Made by a program: the position numbers and the translations under genes | Shown here: one piece after another, positions 24,701 through 38,800 of the stretch | How the letters are laid out: the number at the start of each line of letters is the position of its first letter | Position numbering within the stretch: the stretch's first letter is position 1 | Assembly: GCA_018857735.1 (NCBI GenBank) | Contig: JABMCL010001849.1 | Location: 67,501-131,500 of the forward strand | Length of the DNA stretch: 64,000 bases | Source of the DNA: Alviniconcha marisindica | Lineage: Eukaryota; Mollusca; Gastropoda; Provannidae | Reading direction: 5' to 3' | Notes under the pieces: generated by a model | The model's input: the letters and a program-made list of their open reading frames with translations, nothing else | What the model was told of the DNA's origin: nothing | Databases searched by the model: none

Positions 24701-27700
24701 GAAAGGCAGAGACAGGAACCTGTACATGGTGAGTTAACACAAGGAAAGGCAGAGACAGGAACCTTTTACATGGTGAGTTAAGACAAGGAAAGGCAGAGAC
24801 AGGAACCTGTACATGGTGAGTTAAGACAAGGAAAGGCAGAGACAGGAACCTGTACATGGTGAGTTAAGACAAGGAAAGGCAGAGACAGGAACTTGTACAT
24901 GGTGAGTTAAGACAAGGAAAGGCAGAGACAGGAACCTGTACATGGTGAGTTAACACAAGGAAAGGCAGAGACAGGAACCTGTACATGGTGAGTTAACACA
25001 AGGAAAGGCAGAGACAGGAACTTGTACATGGTGAGTTAAACAAGGAAGGCAAGACAGGAACTTGTACATGGTGAGTTAACACAAGGAAAGGCAGAGACAG
25101 GAACTTGTACATGGTGAGTTAACACAAGGAAAGGCAGAGACAGGAACCTGTACATGGGAGTTAACACAAGGAAGGCAGAGACAGGAACCTGTACATGGGA
25201 GTTAACACAAGGAAAGGCAGAGACAGGAACCTGTACATGGTGAGTTAACACAAGGAAAGGCAGGAACCTGTAGATGGTGAGTTAAGACAGGAAAGGCAAA
25301 GGAACTTGTAGATGGTGAGTTAAACAAGGAAAGGCAGACAGGAACCTGTAGATGGTGAGTTAAACAAGGAAAGGCAGAGACAGAACCTGTAATGGTGAGT
25401 TAAACAAGGAAAGGCAAGACAGGAACCTGTAATGGTAGTTAACACAAGGAAAGCAAAGACAGGGACCTGTAGATGGTGAGTTAAGACAAGGAAAGGCAAA
25501 GACAGGAACCTGCAGATGGTGAGTTAAGACAAAGAGAGACAGGAATTTGCAGATGGTGAGTTAAGACAAAGAGAGACAGGAACTTGCAGATGGTGAGTTA
25601 AGACAAAGAGAGACAGGAACTTGCAGGTGGTGAGTTAAACAAGGATAGGCGGGGAAAAAGGAACTTGTACATGGTGATTAAACAAGGAAGGCAGAGACAG
25701 GAACTTGTAATGGGAGTTAACACAAGGAAAGGCAGAGACAGGAACTTGTAATGTGAGTTAAACAAGGAAAGGCGAGACAGGAACTTGTACATGGTGAGTT
25801 AAACAAGGAAAGGCAGAGACAGGAACTTGTACATGGTGAGTTAACACAAGGAAAGGCAGAGACAGGAACTTGTATGGTGAGTTAAACAAGGAAAGGCAAG
25901 ACAGGAACTTGTATGGTGAGTTAACACAAGGAAGGCAGAGACAGGAACTGTAATGTGAGTTAACCAGAAAGGCGAGACGAACTTAATGTGAGTTAACCAA
26001 AGAAAGGCAAAGACAGGAACTTGTAATGGTGAGTTAAACAAGGAAGGCAAGACAGGAACTTGTAATGGTGAGTTAAACAAAGGAGACAGGAACTTGTAAG
26101 GTGAGTTAAGACAAAGAGAGACAGGAACTTGCAGATGGTGAGTTAAGACAAAGAGAGACAGGAACTTGCAGGTGGTGAGTTAAGACAAGGAAAGATAGGA
26201 ACTTGCAGATGGTGAGTTAAGACAAAGACAGGAACTTGTACATGGTGAGTTAAGACAAGGAAAGGCAGAGACAGGAACTTGTAGATGGTGAGTTAACACA
26301 AGGAAAGGCAGAGACAGGAACTTGTACATGGTGAGTTAAGACAAGGAAAGGCAGAGACAGGAACTTGTACATGGTGAGTTAAACAAGGAAAGGCAGAGAC
26401 AGGAACTTGTACATGGTGAGTTAACACAAGGAAAGGCAGAGACAGGAACTTGTACATGGTGAGTTAAGACAAGGAAAGGCAAGACAGGAACTTGTACATG
26501 GTGAGTTAACACAAGGAAAGGCAAGAGACAGGAACTTGTACATGGTGAGTTAACACAAGGAAAGGCAGAGACAGGAACTTGTACATGGTGAGTTAACACA
26601 AGGAAAGGCAGAGACAGGAACTTGTAATGGTGAGTTAACACAAGGAAAGGAGAGACAGGAACTTGTACATGGTGAGTTAAGACAAGGAAAGGAAGACAGA
26701 ACTTGTACAGGTGAGTTAAGACAAGGAAAGGAAGACAGGAACTTGTACATGGTGAGTTAAGACAAGGAAAGGCAAGACGGTTGTACAGGTATTAAAAGGG
26801 CAAAGACAGGAACTTGTACATGGTGAGTTAACACAAGGAAAGGCAGAAGACAGGAACTTGTACATGGTGAGTTAACACAAGGAAAGGCAGAGAAGGACTG
26901 TAGATGGTGAGTTAAGACCCAAGGAAAGGCAGAGACAGGAACTTGTACATGGTGAGTTAAGACAAGGAAAGGCAGAGACAGGAACTTGTACATGGTGAGT
27001 TAACACAAGGAAAGGCAGAGACAGGAACTTGTACATGGTGAGTTAACACAAGGAAAGGCAGAGACAGGAACTTGTACATGGTGAGTTAAGACAAGGAAAG
27101 GCAAGAGAGGAACTTGTACATGGTGAGTTAAGACAAGGAAAGGAAAGACAGGAACTTGTACATGGTGAGTTAAGACAAGGAAAGGCAAAGACAGGAACTT
27201 GTACATGGTGAGTTAAGACAAGGAAAGGCAGAGACAGGAACTTGTACATGGTGAGTTAACACAAGGAAAGACAAAGACCTGAACTTGTAGATGGTGAGTT
27301 AAGACAAGGAAAGGCAAAGACAGGAATTTGTACATGGTGAGTTAACACAAGGAAAGGCAGGAACATGCAGATGGTGAGTTAAGACCAGGAAAGGCAGGAA
27401 CTTGCAGATGGTGAGTTAAGACAAGGAAAGGCAGACAAGAACTTGCAGATGGCAATAACCTTCCCCTGCTATCTTCAACCTACATCAAAGACTGACAAAC
27501 AGGAAACCATCAATAGTGAGTTTAACTCTCTCTGCTATCCTCAGCCTATATCAAAGAGAAGAGAGAAAAAAACACAGATGGAACCAACAAATGACAAGTT
27601 TAATCTGTCCCCTCAACCCACATCAACAATGACGAAGGGCAGAAGGAACTTACAGATGGTGAGTTTGATCTCTTCCTGCTGCCTCGCCAGACCATCGTAG

Positions 27701-29715
27701 TAAAACAGGTCGAATCTTCGCTCCGCCTTCCAGTCGGACACCAGATCCAGTCGCGTGGAGAAGAGGACGCTGAAATGGCTCTCACTGCACACCACCCAGA
27801 TGGGGTACTTGGGGGTCTTCAGGTAGGTTCCCACCTGGCGGGGAGCACACAAAGTCTACAGTCATTTCAAGGAAGAGGAAAAAGTCATCTGCCTTCAAAA
27901 AAATCCTTTCTGAAAAACAGTCATTCATGCGGCTTAAAACTCAACAAACATCCATAGTGGTCCATGTAAAACAATGAATACAAAATGCAATGAAAAACTG
28001 GCCACTTCTTCATGAGGGACCAACTCTTTCTCAAAGACCACTGTGAGGAAATAATACTCTGCCTGTTTTGATGTAACTGGCACACACATGTGAGACCGTC
28101 CCCTTGTAACACCATCCTTTACGGACTCCTCAGGTGCCTTTCAACAGCAGTTATACAAAGCATGTGAGACCGTCCCCTTGTAACACCATCTTTTACAGAC
28201 TCCTCAGGTGCCTTTCAACAGCAGTTATACAAAGCATGTGCAGTGCAGTCAACGGGGCGGGGGCAAGAAAACCAATGCAAAGGGAAGAAATACACAAACA
28301 CACAAAAAATGAGGTGGGGGGATGGGGGGGGAGGGGGTGAAGAAAATGAAAGGAAAGAGAAGGACCAAAGCACAAACCAGACTGGGAAGGGGGAGGGGGG
28401 TGCAAAAGCAAAGGGAACAAAGAAAACGACATGGGAAGTAAGACCCAGACAAAACAAAGTGAAACAAAACACAAAACCTATGATGCCCTCCACACCTGGC
28501 ATGACCCGTAGTGCTCAAAGAGCGACAACAGTCCGATGTCAGAGCGAGCAGAAATTCCCCTTAGCACCATGCAGTCGCCAGTCCCGGAGTCCAGCTCCAT
28601 GATGTCGTTGAACACATTGGATACAGCCTCACCCGTCAACAGCAGGTTCACCAGCTCCTGCACACAGGCAACACTCATCGCTGTCAAACACAGTCACACA
28701 GGCAACACTCATCGCTGTCAAACACAGTCACACAGGCAACACTCATTGCATCAAACACAGTCACACAGGCAACACTCATCGCTGTCACAGTCACACAGGC
28801 AACACTCACTGCTGTCACAGTCACACAGGCAACACTCATCGCTGTCAAACACAGTCACACAGGCAACACTCATCACATCAAACACAGTCACACAGGCAAC
28901 ACTCATCGCTGTCAAACACAGTCACACAGGCAACACTCATCACTGTCAAACAGTGACACAGGCAACACTCATCACTGTCAAACACAGTCACACAGGCAAC
29001 ACTCATTGCATCAGTCACACAGGCAACACTCATCGCTGTCACAGTCACACAGGCAACACTCATTGCATCAAACACAGTCACACAGGCAACACTCACTGCT
29101 GTCAAACAGTCATAATGAAATTGCCCCACATTACAGAACTCATCAGTTAATGATCACAAAGATGAAAAAAGAAGACAGCAGCACATTTATTTTAGTGCAT
29201 CAAAAGGAATATCTGCATATCCCTTGATAGACAAAGCATCTTCAATACGCTAAACTAGAAGAAAAAAGGTTTCATGGCATGCGCACCTAAGGCAAGTAGC
29301 CACAGGTGCATGTATACTATAAGAAGGGAAGCAGAGGGTTTAAGTATGTACCTGTCTGGGGGCATGCATACTTAGGGCAAGTAGCTGAGAGTACATGCAT
29401 ACTATGAAAGGAAGTGAAGAGGGCATATGTACCTGAGTGCAGTAGCCATGAGCACCCATCAGCTTGCCTCCAACTTCATCCATGTCTTTCTTCACTCTGT
29501 AGCCACACACACACAGACACGTCACAGACAGCAGTTTATCTTAGTTACATTAAGCACTCAAGCTGCAAGTAACGTGTCATAGTAATTACAGTGAACGCTT
29601 CATTATTACCATCACCATCATCATCTTACACACACACACACACACACACACACCACACACACACACACACACACACCACACAGAAACACATATGCATACT
29701 AATATACATGCAGAT

Positions 29716-29788
<73 letters not shown>

Positions 29789-29823
29789 CAGAAACACATA
29801 TGCATACCCATACATGTGCATAT

Positions 29824-29873
<50 letters not shown>

Positions 29874-32800
29874 CCATGGTACACATTATGTGCACACCAT
29901 ACAGTTCCACATGAACAAAGAAATCAACTAAAAGCCAGAATATGAGGAAGGAGATAGGAGAGAGAGGGAGAGAGAAAGGGAGCCCAGTGGCGCACGCTAC
30001 CTGTCGATGCCCCGTGACAAAATGGCAGAACACATGCACAGCACCACACCGGGACTGCCATCCATCTCAAACTGAAACCGCAAACAAGCAACGTGCAGCC
30101 ACACTGAACAAACACAGTCCACTGCCAGTTCCTAGCTCACGGGAACACACACTTCCCCCAAGATTAGGGTCATATCTGTCTCAGCGCTGTCAGCAAAAAC
30201 ACAAACTTCCCCCAAGATTAGGGTCATATCTGTCTCAGCGCTGTCAGCAAAAACACACACTTCCCCCAAGATTAGGGTCATGTCTGTCTCAGCACTGTCA
30301 GCAAAAACACAAACTTCCCCCAAGATTAGGGTCATATCTGTCTCAGCACTGTCAGCAAAAACACAAACTTCCCCCAAGATTAGGGTCATATCTGTCTCAG
30401 CACTGTCAGCAAAAACACAAACTTCCCCCAAGATTAGGGTCATGTCTGTCTCAGCACTGTCAGCAAAAACACAAACTTCCCCCAAGATTAGGGTCATATC
30501 TGTCTCAGCACTGTCAGCAAAAACACAAACTTCCCCCAAGATTAGGGTCATATCTGTCTCAGCACTGTCAGCAAAAACACAAACTTCCCCCAAGATTAGG
30601 GTCATATCTGTCTCAGCACTGTCAGCAAAAACACAAACTTCCCCCAAGATTAGGGTCATATCTGTCTCAGCACTGTCAGCAAAAACACAAACTTCCCCCA
30701 AGATTAGGGTCATGTCTGTCTCAGCACTGTCAGCAAAAACACAAACTTCCCCCAAGATTAGGGTCATATCTGTCTCAGCACCCTGTCAGCAAAACACAAA
30801 CTTCCCCCAAGATTAGGGTCATGTCTGTCTCAGCACTGTCAGCAAAAACACAAACTTCCCCCAAGATTAGGGTCATGTCTGTCTCAGCACTGTCAGCAAA
30901 AACACAAACTTCCCCCAAGATTAAGATAATATTTTTCTCAGCATTGTTAACATGCACTTTCCCCAAGATTTGTCTTAGCATTCTTAGCATAAGCTTTCCC
31001 CAAGATTTGTCTTAGCATTCTTAGCATAAGCTTTCCCCAAGATTTGGGTCATTTTATGGCAGCAGTGTTCACATATTACATGTCCATCCACACTGCTAAG
31101 ACACAGATGTGACTTTTATTCTTTTGGTCCATCCCCACTGTTGAAGGATGTGGGCTTAAATCTCCTGCATGCTCCTCTGTATGACACTGACTTTCAGGCT
31201 GGCTTGGTTGGGGAGGGGAGGGGGGTCTCTGGCTACCACGCTTTCTCTTAGGGAATCAACCATTCATCTTTACTTTCAAAATCTCACATTTCAAATGCAT
31301 ATGATTACAGATGGACAGCAGCATTTCTGCACTGGGCTGCAATTTGCAAGGCAGTCTGCACAAAAAGTAGCTGCCGTTGTGTACAATGTGTAATGTTTTA
31401 AAAATAGCATCATGACAGGTTTGTTGTGGATACAAATGTATTTAGCTGATATTTTGCTATAAATGGCCAGAACAATTCTGAAGCATCTTCACTGGACATC
31501 TGGACAAAGAAGCATCAGTGCAGGTGGCAGGCAAGCAATTAATTATTTTTTTTACGAGTCATGGTGAGTGGGGGAATGGCATGGATAAAGTATTCTGTGT
31601 GTATCTTGTTGCGCTGTCCTATGTGCAAATTGAATTTTCCAAAAGACAGAAATAAACAAAACACCAACAAAAACTCAGAAATAAACAAATGAGAGAGGGA
31701 GGAGACCACAAAGATCAGCTGGCTGCTGGACTGAGCTCACCTGTTTGACAGAGTCCTTCATGAAGTCGCTGAGGTCAGAGAAGTTGGTGAAGGTGTACAG
31801 AACCAGCTGCAAACCAAGCAACCACAAAGGGCATAATGTATTTGCTGACTTCTGTAACTGAAGCAGTGGCACAGCCAAAATCACATAAATTGACATTCTG
31901 ATGGAAAGAGTATGTCTGCTACTCAAAACTAAAAGCCAGTTAAACTATAAAAGACAAAAGCACTGAAACTGCAAAGCCTGTATTTATCTCACTTTCTTGC
32001 ATTGTCATGACCTTCACATAAGGTCAAGGTCACCCAAAACTGGTATCCTTGTGTAAATGGCAAATACTGTGATGAAAAAACTTGTGACATGCGTGCCACC
32101 ATGACAGTGGCTGAACAAGAGGTACAGTTTTTGCCATGAATAAATGACAGTGGCTGAACAAGATGTACAGTTTTTGCCATGAATAAATGACAGTGGCTGA
32201 ACAAGATGTACAGTTTTTTCCATGAATAAACAGCCAGATAGCAAAGAAAAAGGAAGGCCAACTGCTCAGACTTACAATGATCATTCAAAAACAAACAAAC
32301 AACAAAAGACTTACTGTTTCTGTCACTTCATCCTGTCGAAATTTGCTGGAACCCATCACGTACGTCTGGTTGGAGGGTCTGGCAATCAAACAGACGTTTT
32401 CTTTCAATCAGTGAATTCAGGTTTACATAACAAACAAGAAAAGAAAGAAAGAAAAAAAAAAATGAAAAACACAGAAACAACCCAACTAATCACAAAGTAT
32501 GTAGTTGGTGTGAAGTGTTCAAAGACCTAAATGCATCAGTTCACAAAGAAATAGTACTTTCTAACAGCTTTGTAATTCATGCATCAAAATGGTACTATGC
32601 ACATGTACATGCACACACTCATAATGGTGCAATCACAAAATATTTGATGCAGATCTTTCTTAAAACTTAATTTTGATTTAAATCCTAGAATGTTGACAAC
32701 TGTATAGAACATGAGAAGAGATATCCAGAAAATACTGAGAAAACAAAAATTCTGTTTTGCACATTACATGTACTGAATTAAATCACACAGAAAGGTAAGC

Positions 32801-35800
32801 ATCTAACAACATCAATAATGCGAATGAATAAACATACACATCTGCAACAAGGCCAAAACAAGACAACTTAGATAACATTTCATATGTATTTGGGCAATTA
32901 TCAACAATATGAGTGAGCAGACACTCACAAGGCATCTCCATCCTCCCACAACCCCCTACCCATGAATACATTTGCACTGTTTCGCTTGTTCATCGTCACT
33001 AACTTAAACAACTTGGTGGTCAAAGCTCGCCCGTCCTCCACTTGTTGTACTTGTCCACACACAGAGTTTTGTCCTTTGATTTGGTCATATGTGCCCTTTC
33101 TTTTTTTGCAGTTTAAAACAGAGCAAAAAAAAGAACAAAAACCAACTACAACACACCAGAAGCACAGAACAAGACTCACAGCACTACAATGGCCCTGTGC
33201 TGCTCCCCAGCTTTCCAAAATATTCTGGCCAATGCCAAGGCCAGAAACTTGGTCCTCTCGTTCCGGCTGGGTTTTAGCCTGTGACACAGTAACAGCTGAG
33301 ATGCATGCTGAATGTTTCCAAACATGCATGCTTGTAACAAAACAAAAAACGTTTCTATTCATCAAGACAATTACATGGAGAGAGAAAGAAATATACACTG
33401 TTGTCCAAAACGTGGAGACTGCTTGCAGTGCCTGAATTGACTTGTGATGAATGTATTTTACCTGCAAAGATTACACTTTATCCTTGCATTAAATGCATTT
33501 TCCCATTTTATCCACAAAGATTGCATTCCACCTTTGGAGTGAATGCAGCTTATTCACTGACCTCACATTCCATCCTCGTGGTGGATGCACTTTATCCACA
33601 AAGACCACATTCCATCCTTGTGGTGAATGCACTTTATCCACAAAGACCACATTTCATTCTTGTGGTGAATGCACTTTATCCACAAAGACCACATTCCATC
33701 CTTGTGGTGAATGCACTTTATCCACAAAGACCACATTCCATCCTTGTGGTGGATGCACTTTATCCACAAAGACCACATTTCATTCTTGTGGTGAATGCAC
33801 TTTATCCACAAAGACCACATTCCATCCTTGTGCTGAATGCACTTTATCCACAAAAAACACATTCCATCCTTGTGGTGAATGCATTTTATCCACAAATGCC
33901 ACATTCCATCCTTGTGGTGAATGCACTTTATCCACAAAGACCACATGCCATTCTTGGGATGGATGCACTCTATCAACAAAGATCACATTCCACCTTTGTG
34001 GTGAATGCAAAGATCACATTCCATTCTTATGGTGAATGTACTCTATCCACAAAGATCATATTTCACTCTTGTGGTGGATGCACTTTATTAACAAAGATCA
34101 CATTCCACCTTTGTGGTGAATGCAAATATCACATTCCATCCTTACGGTGAATGCACTTTACCCGCAAACATCTTTTTGCATCCTTGTGGTGGATGCCTTT
34201 GATCAGATGGAGAAGAATGACCATTCAAGGGAAGGACCACTCACCTGCTGCCCTCAGGTAACCTGTTTTCTCCAAACAGCATCTCCTGTAGAATCACAGC
34301 CTGCACTGCCGCCAGCACTCCGCAGGGCCCTCCCTGTGAATGGAACCACAGACCATGAGGCATCAAAAACCAATCATCTGTCCATAATAATAATGGATAC
34401 TTAGAGCGCCGAACCTGCACAGGCCCTAAGTGCTTACACATTCTTTAAATGTACGTATTTTCAAGATTCAGCACATACAACACGAACACACACACTTTCT
34501 ATCTATTCATGGTAAAACTTTTTGTTTAAAAAAAGAAGCATACAGTTTACACCTTCACCAAGTGACGTTGTTCAGAATGCTGCGCCACAAGAAGACAGCG
34601 GGAACTGATGTTAATCAGCCAATACTACCGTCTGTGCTAAAACATCAACGCAATCCTCACCATGAGCTTCCCCAAAGAGAGACCGACTTAAATGACTCAA
34701 TGTTCAGTCGCACCAGTGACCACAAAAGCTCCAACACTCAACGTGCACTTCCCTGATTGCCTGTTAGTCAACAGCCTTTACCTTTCTCTGCACAACGCCA
34801 AACTGGAGATCTGGCAAATCACAGAACGAGAAACTCTGTAGCCGCCATTCATCACTGTAGTACTGCATGGAACTTCCAAAGACCAGAGTTTTCAGAGCCT
34901 GCAAACAGGTTCAGACGTAATTTACAGTCACACCAAAACAAGTGAAACACAGACATCATCTGACAAAACATGCTTTCTTTCCATATCAAATGGCATGAGT
35001 TTAAACTATACTTCCACTTCTTTCAGGTGTGCATGAATCACGCCAGGTTTTGTGTGGCATGTGCCACACAAAACATGCAACTGTGCCTTTAGTCACACTT
35101 CCACAAACTTGGTATGCTAAGCTGGTTCAATAGAATGCACAGGGAATACTGAAAAAGCCACCAGCTTTGAGTCTGTCAATGTGGATTTGTTTGCTGAAGG
35201 TCTGACTGCACGATTCAAAGTGGTTTGGCCGATGTCAGTCTGGTCTGTGCTTTCTGCTTGGCTGACCACTCATCTGCATTTAGCACCAGCAGACAACAGC
35301 TTGCTTTTGGTCAAACAATGTGATTAATGTAGGACAATGCAAACATCTTAGTTTTAACTTTAAACCAAACTATTAAACTTGAACTATAAAAGCAAACACA
35401 CATCTTCCATCACAGCAACGGAAAGTCAAACACAATGTAGTCAGCAGCTTCATCAGAATGACTGTGGGTGCTGATTAAGTTATGTTCAACTGTGTGTTAC
35501 AGAAAAATGCTGTTTGAGAAGTTATCAACATGACTGTGCTGAGATCTTCTAAACTACAAAAATGGAGTATATGTGACATGCTGATTATTGTTTGCCACAT
35601 TCTCTGCTTTATTTTAAGTTGTTACTTACCCAGTGACTGGTTCGTAACATTCTTATCAGATCATTGAATAGCTTACAGGCTGGTAAACCTTTCAGTTTCT
35701 TGATCTTTATTGTTTAGATTGAGTTACAAGTAATGGCATATGTCATAAAGTCTAAACTTTGTGTGCAGTACCAAATGTCATGTCTAAGCTTGCTTTAAGT

Positions 35801-38800
35801 GCAAAACTGATATAAAGAGCCATTGCATGAATCACAACATAAAACATTTATTAACAACTACAGGTGGACATCAGAATGGATGTTATTATGTAAATGGAGG
35901 CAAACAGAAGATTGTTTATTGTCCATGGATGCTAAAAGTCATACACAGAAATTTGCTTCTTGGATACACATAAGCTTTAAACTCTTAATTAAAACACACA
36001 CGGCACACACACACAACCGCATGCACACACACACTCACATGCATGCACACATGCATGCACACACACACACATACACTCACACACACGCACACACACACAC
36101 AAGATGCAAACTCACGATGGCGGTGTGAGTGTCAATGGGCTTGGAGTCCAGCTTCACTTGCTTTCTTTGCGATGCTTTGGAGGAGGGCTGGAGTTGGACG
36201 TCATTGAGCTCGTCATCAAAGTCATCCACATCCCCAATCTCAACGTCACCTATCTTCATACTGGTTGGCTTGACTGGGGGCCTGCAGATAATCATTGCGT
36301 AACCAATGAGTTCACCTGCTTTCATATGAATTTCCTTTTTAAGGATTAATAAAGTAATATTGTATTGTAAATACTGTGTTCACAGGGACACAGACAGAGT
36401 CCTTGTTTAAATCATTCAGTAAACACTAGGACTTTAACCTTTGTGAATTTGACACACAAAAGCATGGGACTCTGTCCTGATGCTATGTATCCTGATGCTA
36501 TGTATTCAGTCTTACAATGTTTGCACACAAAGAAAGTCTCTAATAAGATATTGTAAAAAGTCTTACCCATACACAATAGCCACATATACAGGTGCAGACA
36601 CTATTCTTCGCAGTACAGTGCTGAGATTTGCAGGCAGATACATGCATGTGAAAACTGTATAAACTGTTATAACAATCACAGACCAGCTTCAGTTTAGGTA
36701 TACATGCGTGCATGTTCAGGTAAACAATGCATCTCACTCACGCTGCTGCTTTTGTGGATGCTGTCCGAGGGGCAGGCTTGTCACGGGCAATGCTGGAAGT
36801 ATCCACACTGTACCCACCGTCGGCAGCTGTCTCTGTCTGTTCACTCAGCCTACGACTCAGCTGGCTAGCTTTCTGTTCCCCGGCAGTGAGCAGCTCTTGG
36901 AAAGAAGATGACTTCCCTCGGGCGGGCCCTTCTGATTTGCCCCGAGCTGGCTTGGAGGAAGGGACATCACTCTGTGGCAGACCAAGATCACTCCAGAAGC
37001 TTCCAGACCCTGAAGACTGGCTGAAGCCATCGTTGCTGCCTTGACTGTGACTGTCCGCTGTGGTGTCGTTGTCTGGCTGCGTGTAGTAAGTCTGCTGGTA
37101 CAGACCTTGCTTTGCAGCCGTATTGGTTGTCTTGGATTTGGGGAGACGGCGTCTGCCTGATGAATCCTGCAAACAAAATGATGCTGAGAGATTTCTTTTT
37201 TCTTTTTGAATAAGGCACAAATCACTCAATCTACCACACAAGCTTAATCATCAAGATTTTGCTGCAAGAAATTCCCAGAAAAAATAAATAAATGAAAAGG
37301 AAATAAATAAATGCAAAGAGAATGGAGATGTTTGTATGGCCTGGGTCTCAACAACATAATTTTGTCTGTAGATACAAATTCACTTGCTCTGCTCAGTGAA
37401 TTTATGTCCAAGACTCAACAAAGAAATCAAATGAAATGGACAATATCTGTGCAGAAAGGATGAGTTCTACTTTTTACCCCTTAAGCTAACATGAAAAATG
37501 AGTGGATGACACACCCGAGCGGATGAAGGGACTGACATTTTAACTGAAATCTTTAATTTTTCATACACATGATGAATGTGACAGTGGCCAAATGGAGAAG
37601 AAGAAAAAAAGGATGCATGAACACAGGAGGGGAATGGATCGAGGTGCACACAGCAGGTGTGTAAAACAAAACTACAAAACCCTGAGGGAAAAAGGGGCAA
37701 GTTATCAACAACATCAAAAAGCATGTTTATGTTTAAAAAACAAACACAACTTACATCCATGGTGCTGACAACTGCTCCGGGTTTTGATTTTGAGGACAGA
37801 GGGCGGTTCATCTTTGTTCGAGAAAATCCATCCTCTGATGCTTCTCTGGTCATCAAGCTTGATTTCCCTTCTCCAAGCAGTGTCTCACTTTCAAGTTCAT
37901 CATCAATGACAATGTCCTGGTCGGTCCGGCCTGAAAAAAGACACCAGAGTAAATATATATATATGTCTAAAAGAGAACTCTGTAAGAACCAAAATAAACA
38001 GGCACAGGATCTAGTTTATAATATATATATACATAAAAAAACAGAGATGAAAAATTTAGTGTGAGATCAGATGATGTGCTTTCTTACCAAGCCAGCCTTT
38101 TTGGGGATGGCTGCGGTGGGGGAGGGGGGGGGGGGGGGGGAGAAGGGCTAGAGGCAATGCACATGTACATATGTGTGTCTGGATTAATAAGTCTTAATGC
38201 ACCTAGCAAACAGAGATAAGAACAGAGAGACAAAAACAAACAGAGACAGGAAACAACAGAGAAAGAACGAGACAGTGATAGAGAGACAAAAACACAGAAG
38301 CAGAAAGACTGTGACAAAGACAGGCAGACACAGAAAGAGAGGGGCTGGGGGCTGGGGGAAGGGGCAGGAACAGAAAGTGAGACAGAGAGAGGCAGACGGA
38401 AGAAGAGAGTAAGTAAGTAACTCGATGCTTTACGCCCAGTCAACCAGTACAGGTGTATCAGGGCAAAGGTGAAAGAGATAGGAAGCACAATGTGCACTAC
38501 GCAGTCACCTCTCCTGGATGTCAGTGCTGCTGTTGCTGGCCTTGTGAGTGAGGTCAGATATTTATCCCCGTTGCTGGCTGGCTGGTCTGATTTTACTGTG
38601 TTCCTGCTGCCAGTCGACAGCTCTGAACCAAAGGAGTCAATGCTTCTTCCTTTTTCTGTCCGCCCTGCAGGTTCTCTTTCGATGAAGAATTTTGTCATTA
38701 GCTCCAGCATGGCACGCAGAGGTGATTCCTGCTCCTGGTGATTCAGATTGGAAACAGCTAGTTAGCAGATGAGACAGACATCATGTGCAAAACACAATAC

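Noticed and set aside
24045..27455. CRISPR-like regular array
   Set aside because: Units are contiguous without unique spacers and the context is a eukaryotic intron.
33401..34150. 249-codon open frame over the 42-bp array
   Set aside because: Follows from the period being a multiple of 3; it is inside a MINDY4 intron and both strands are open.
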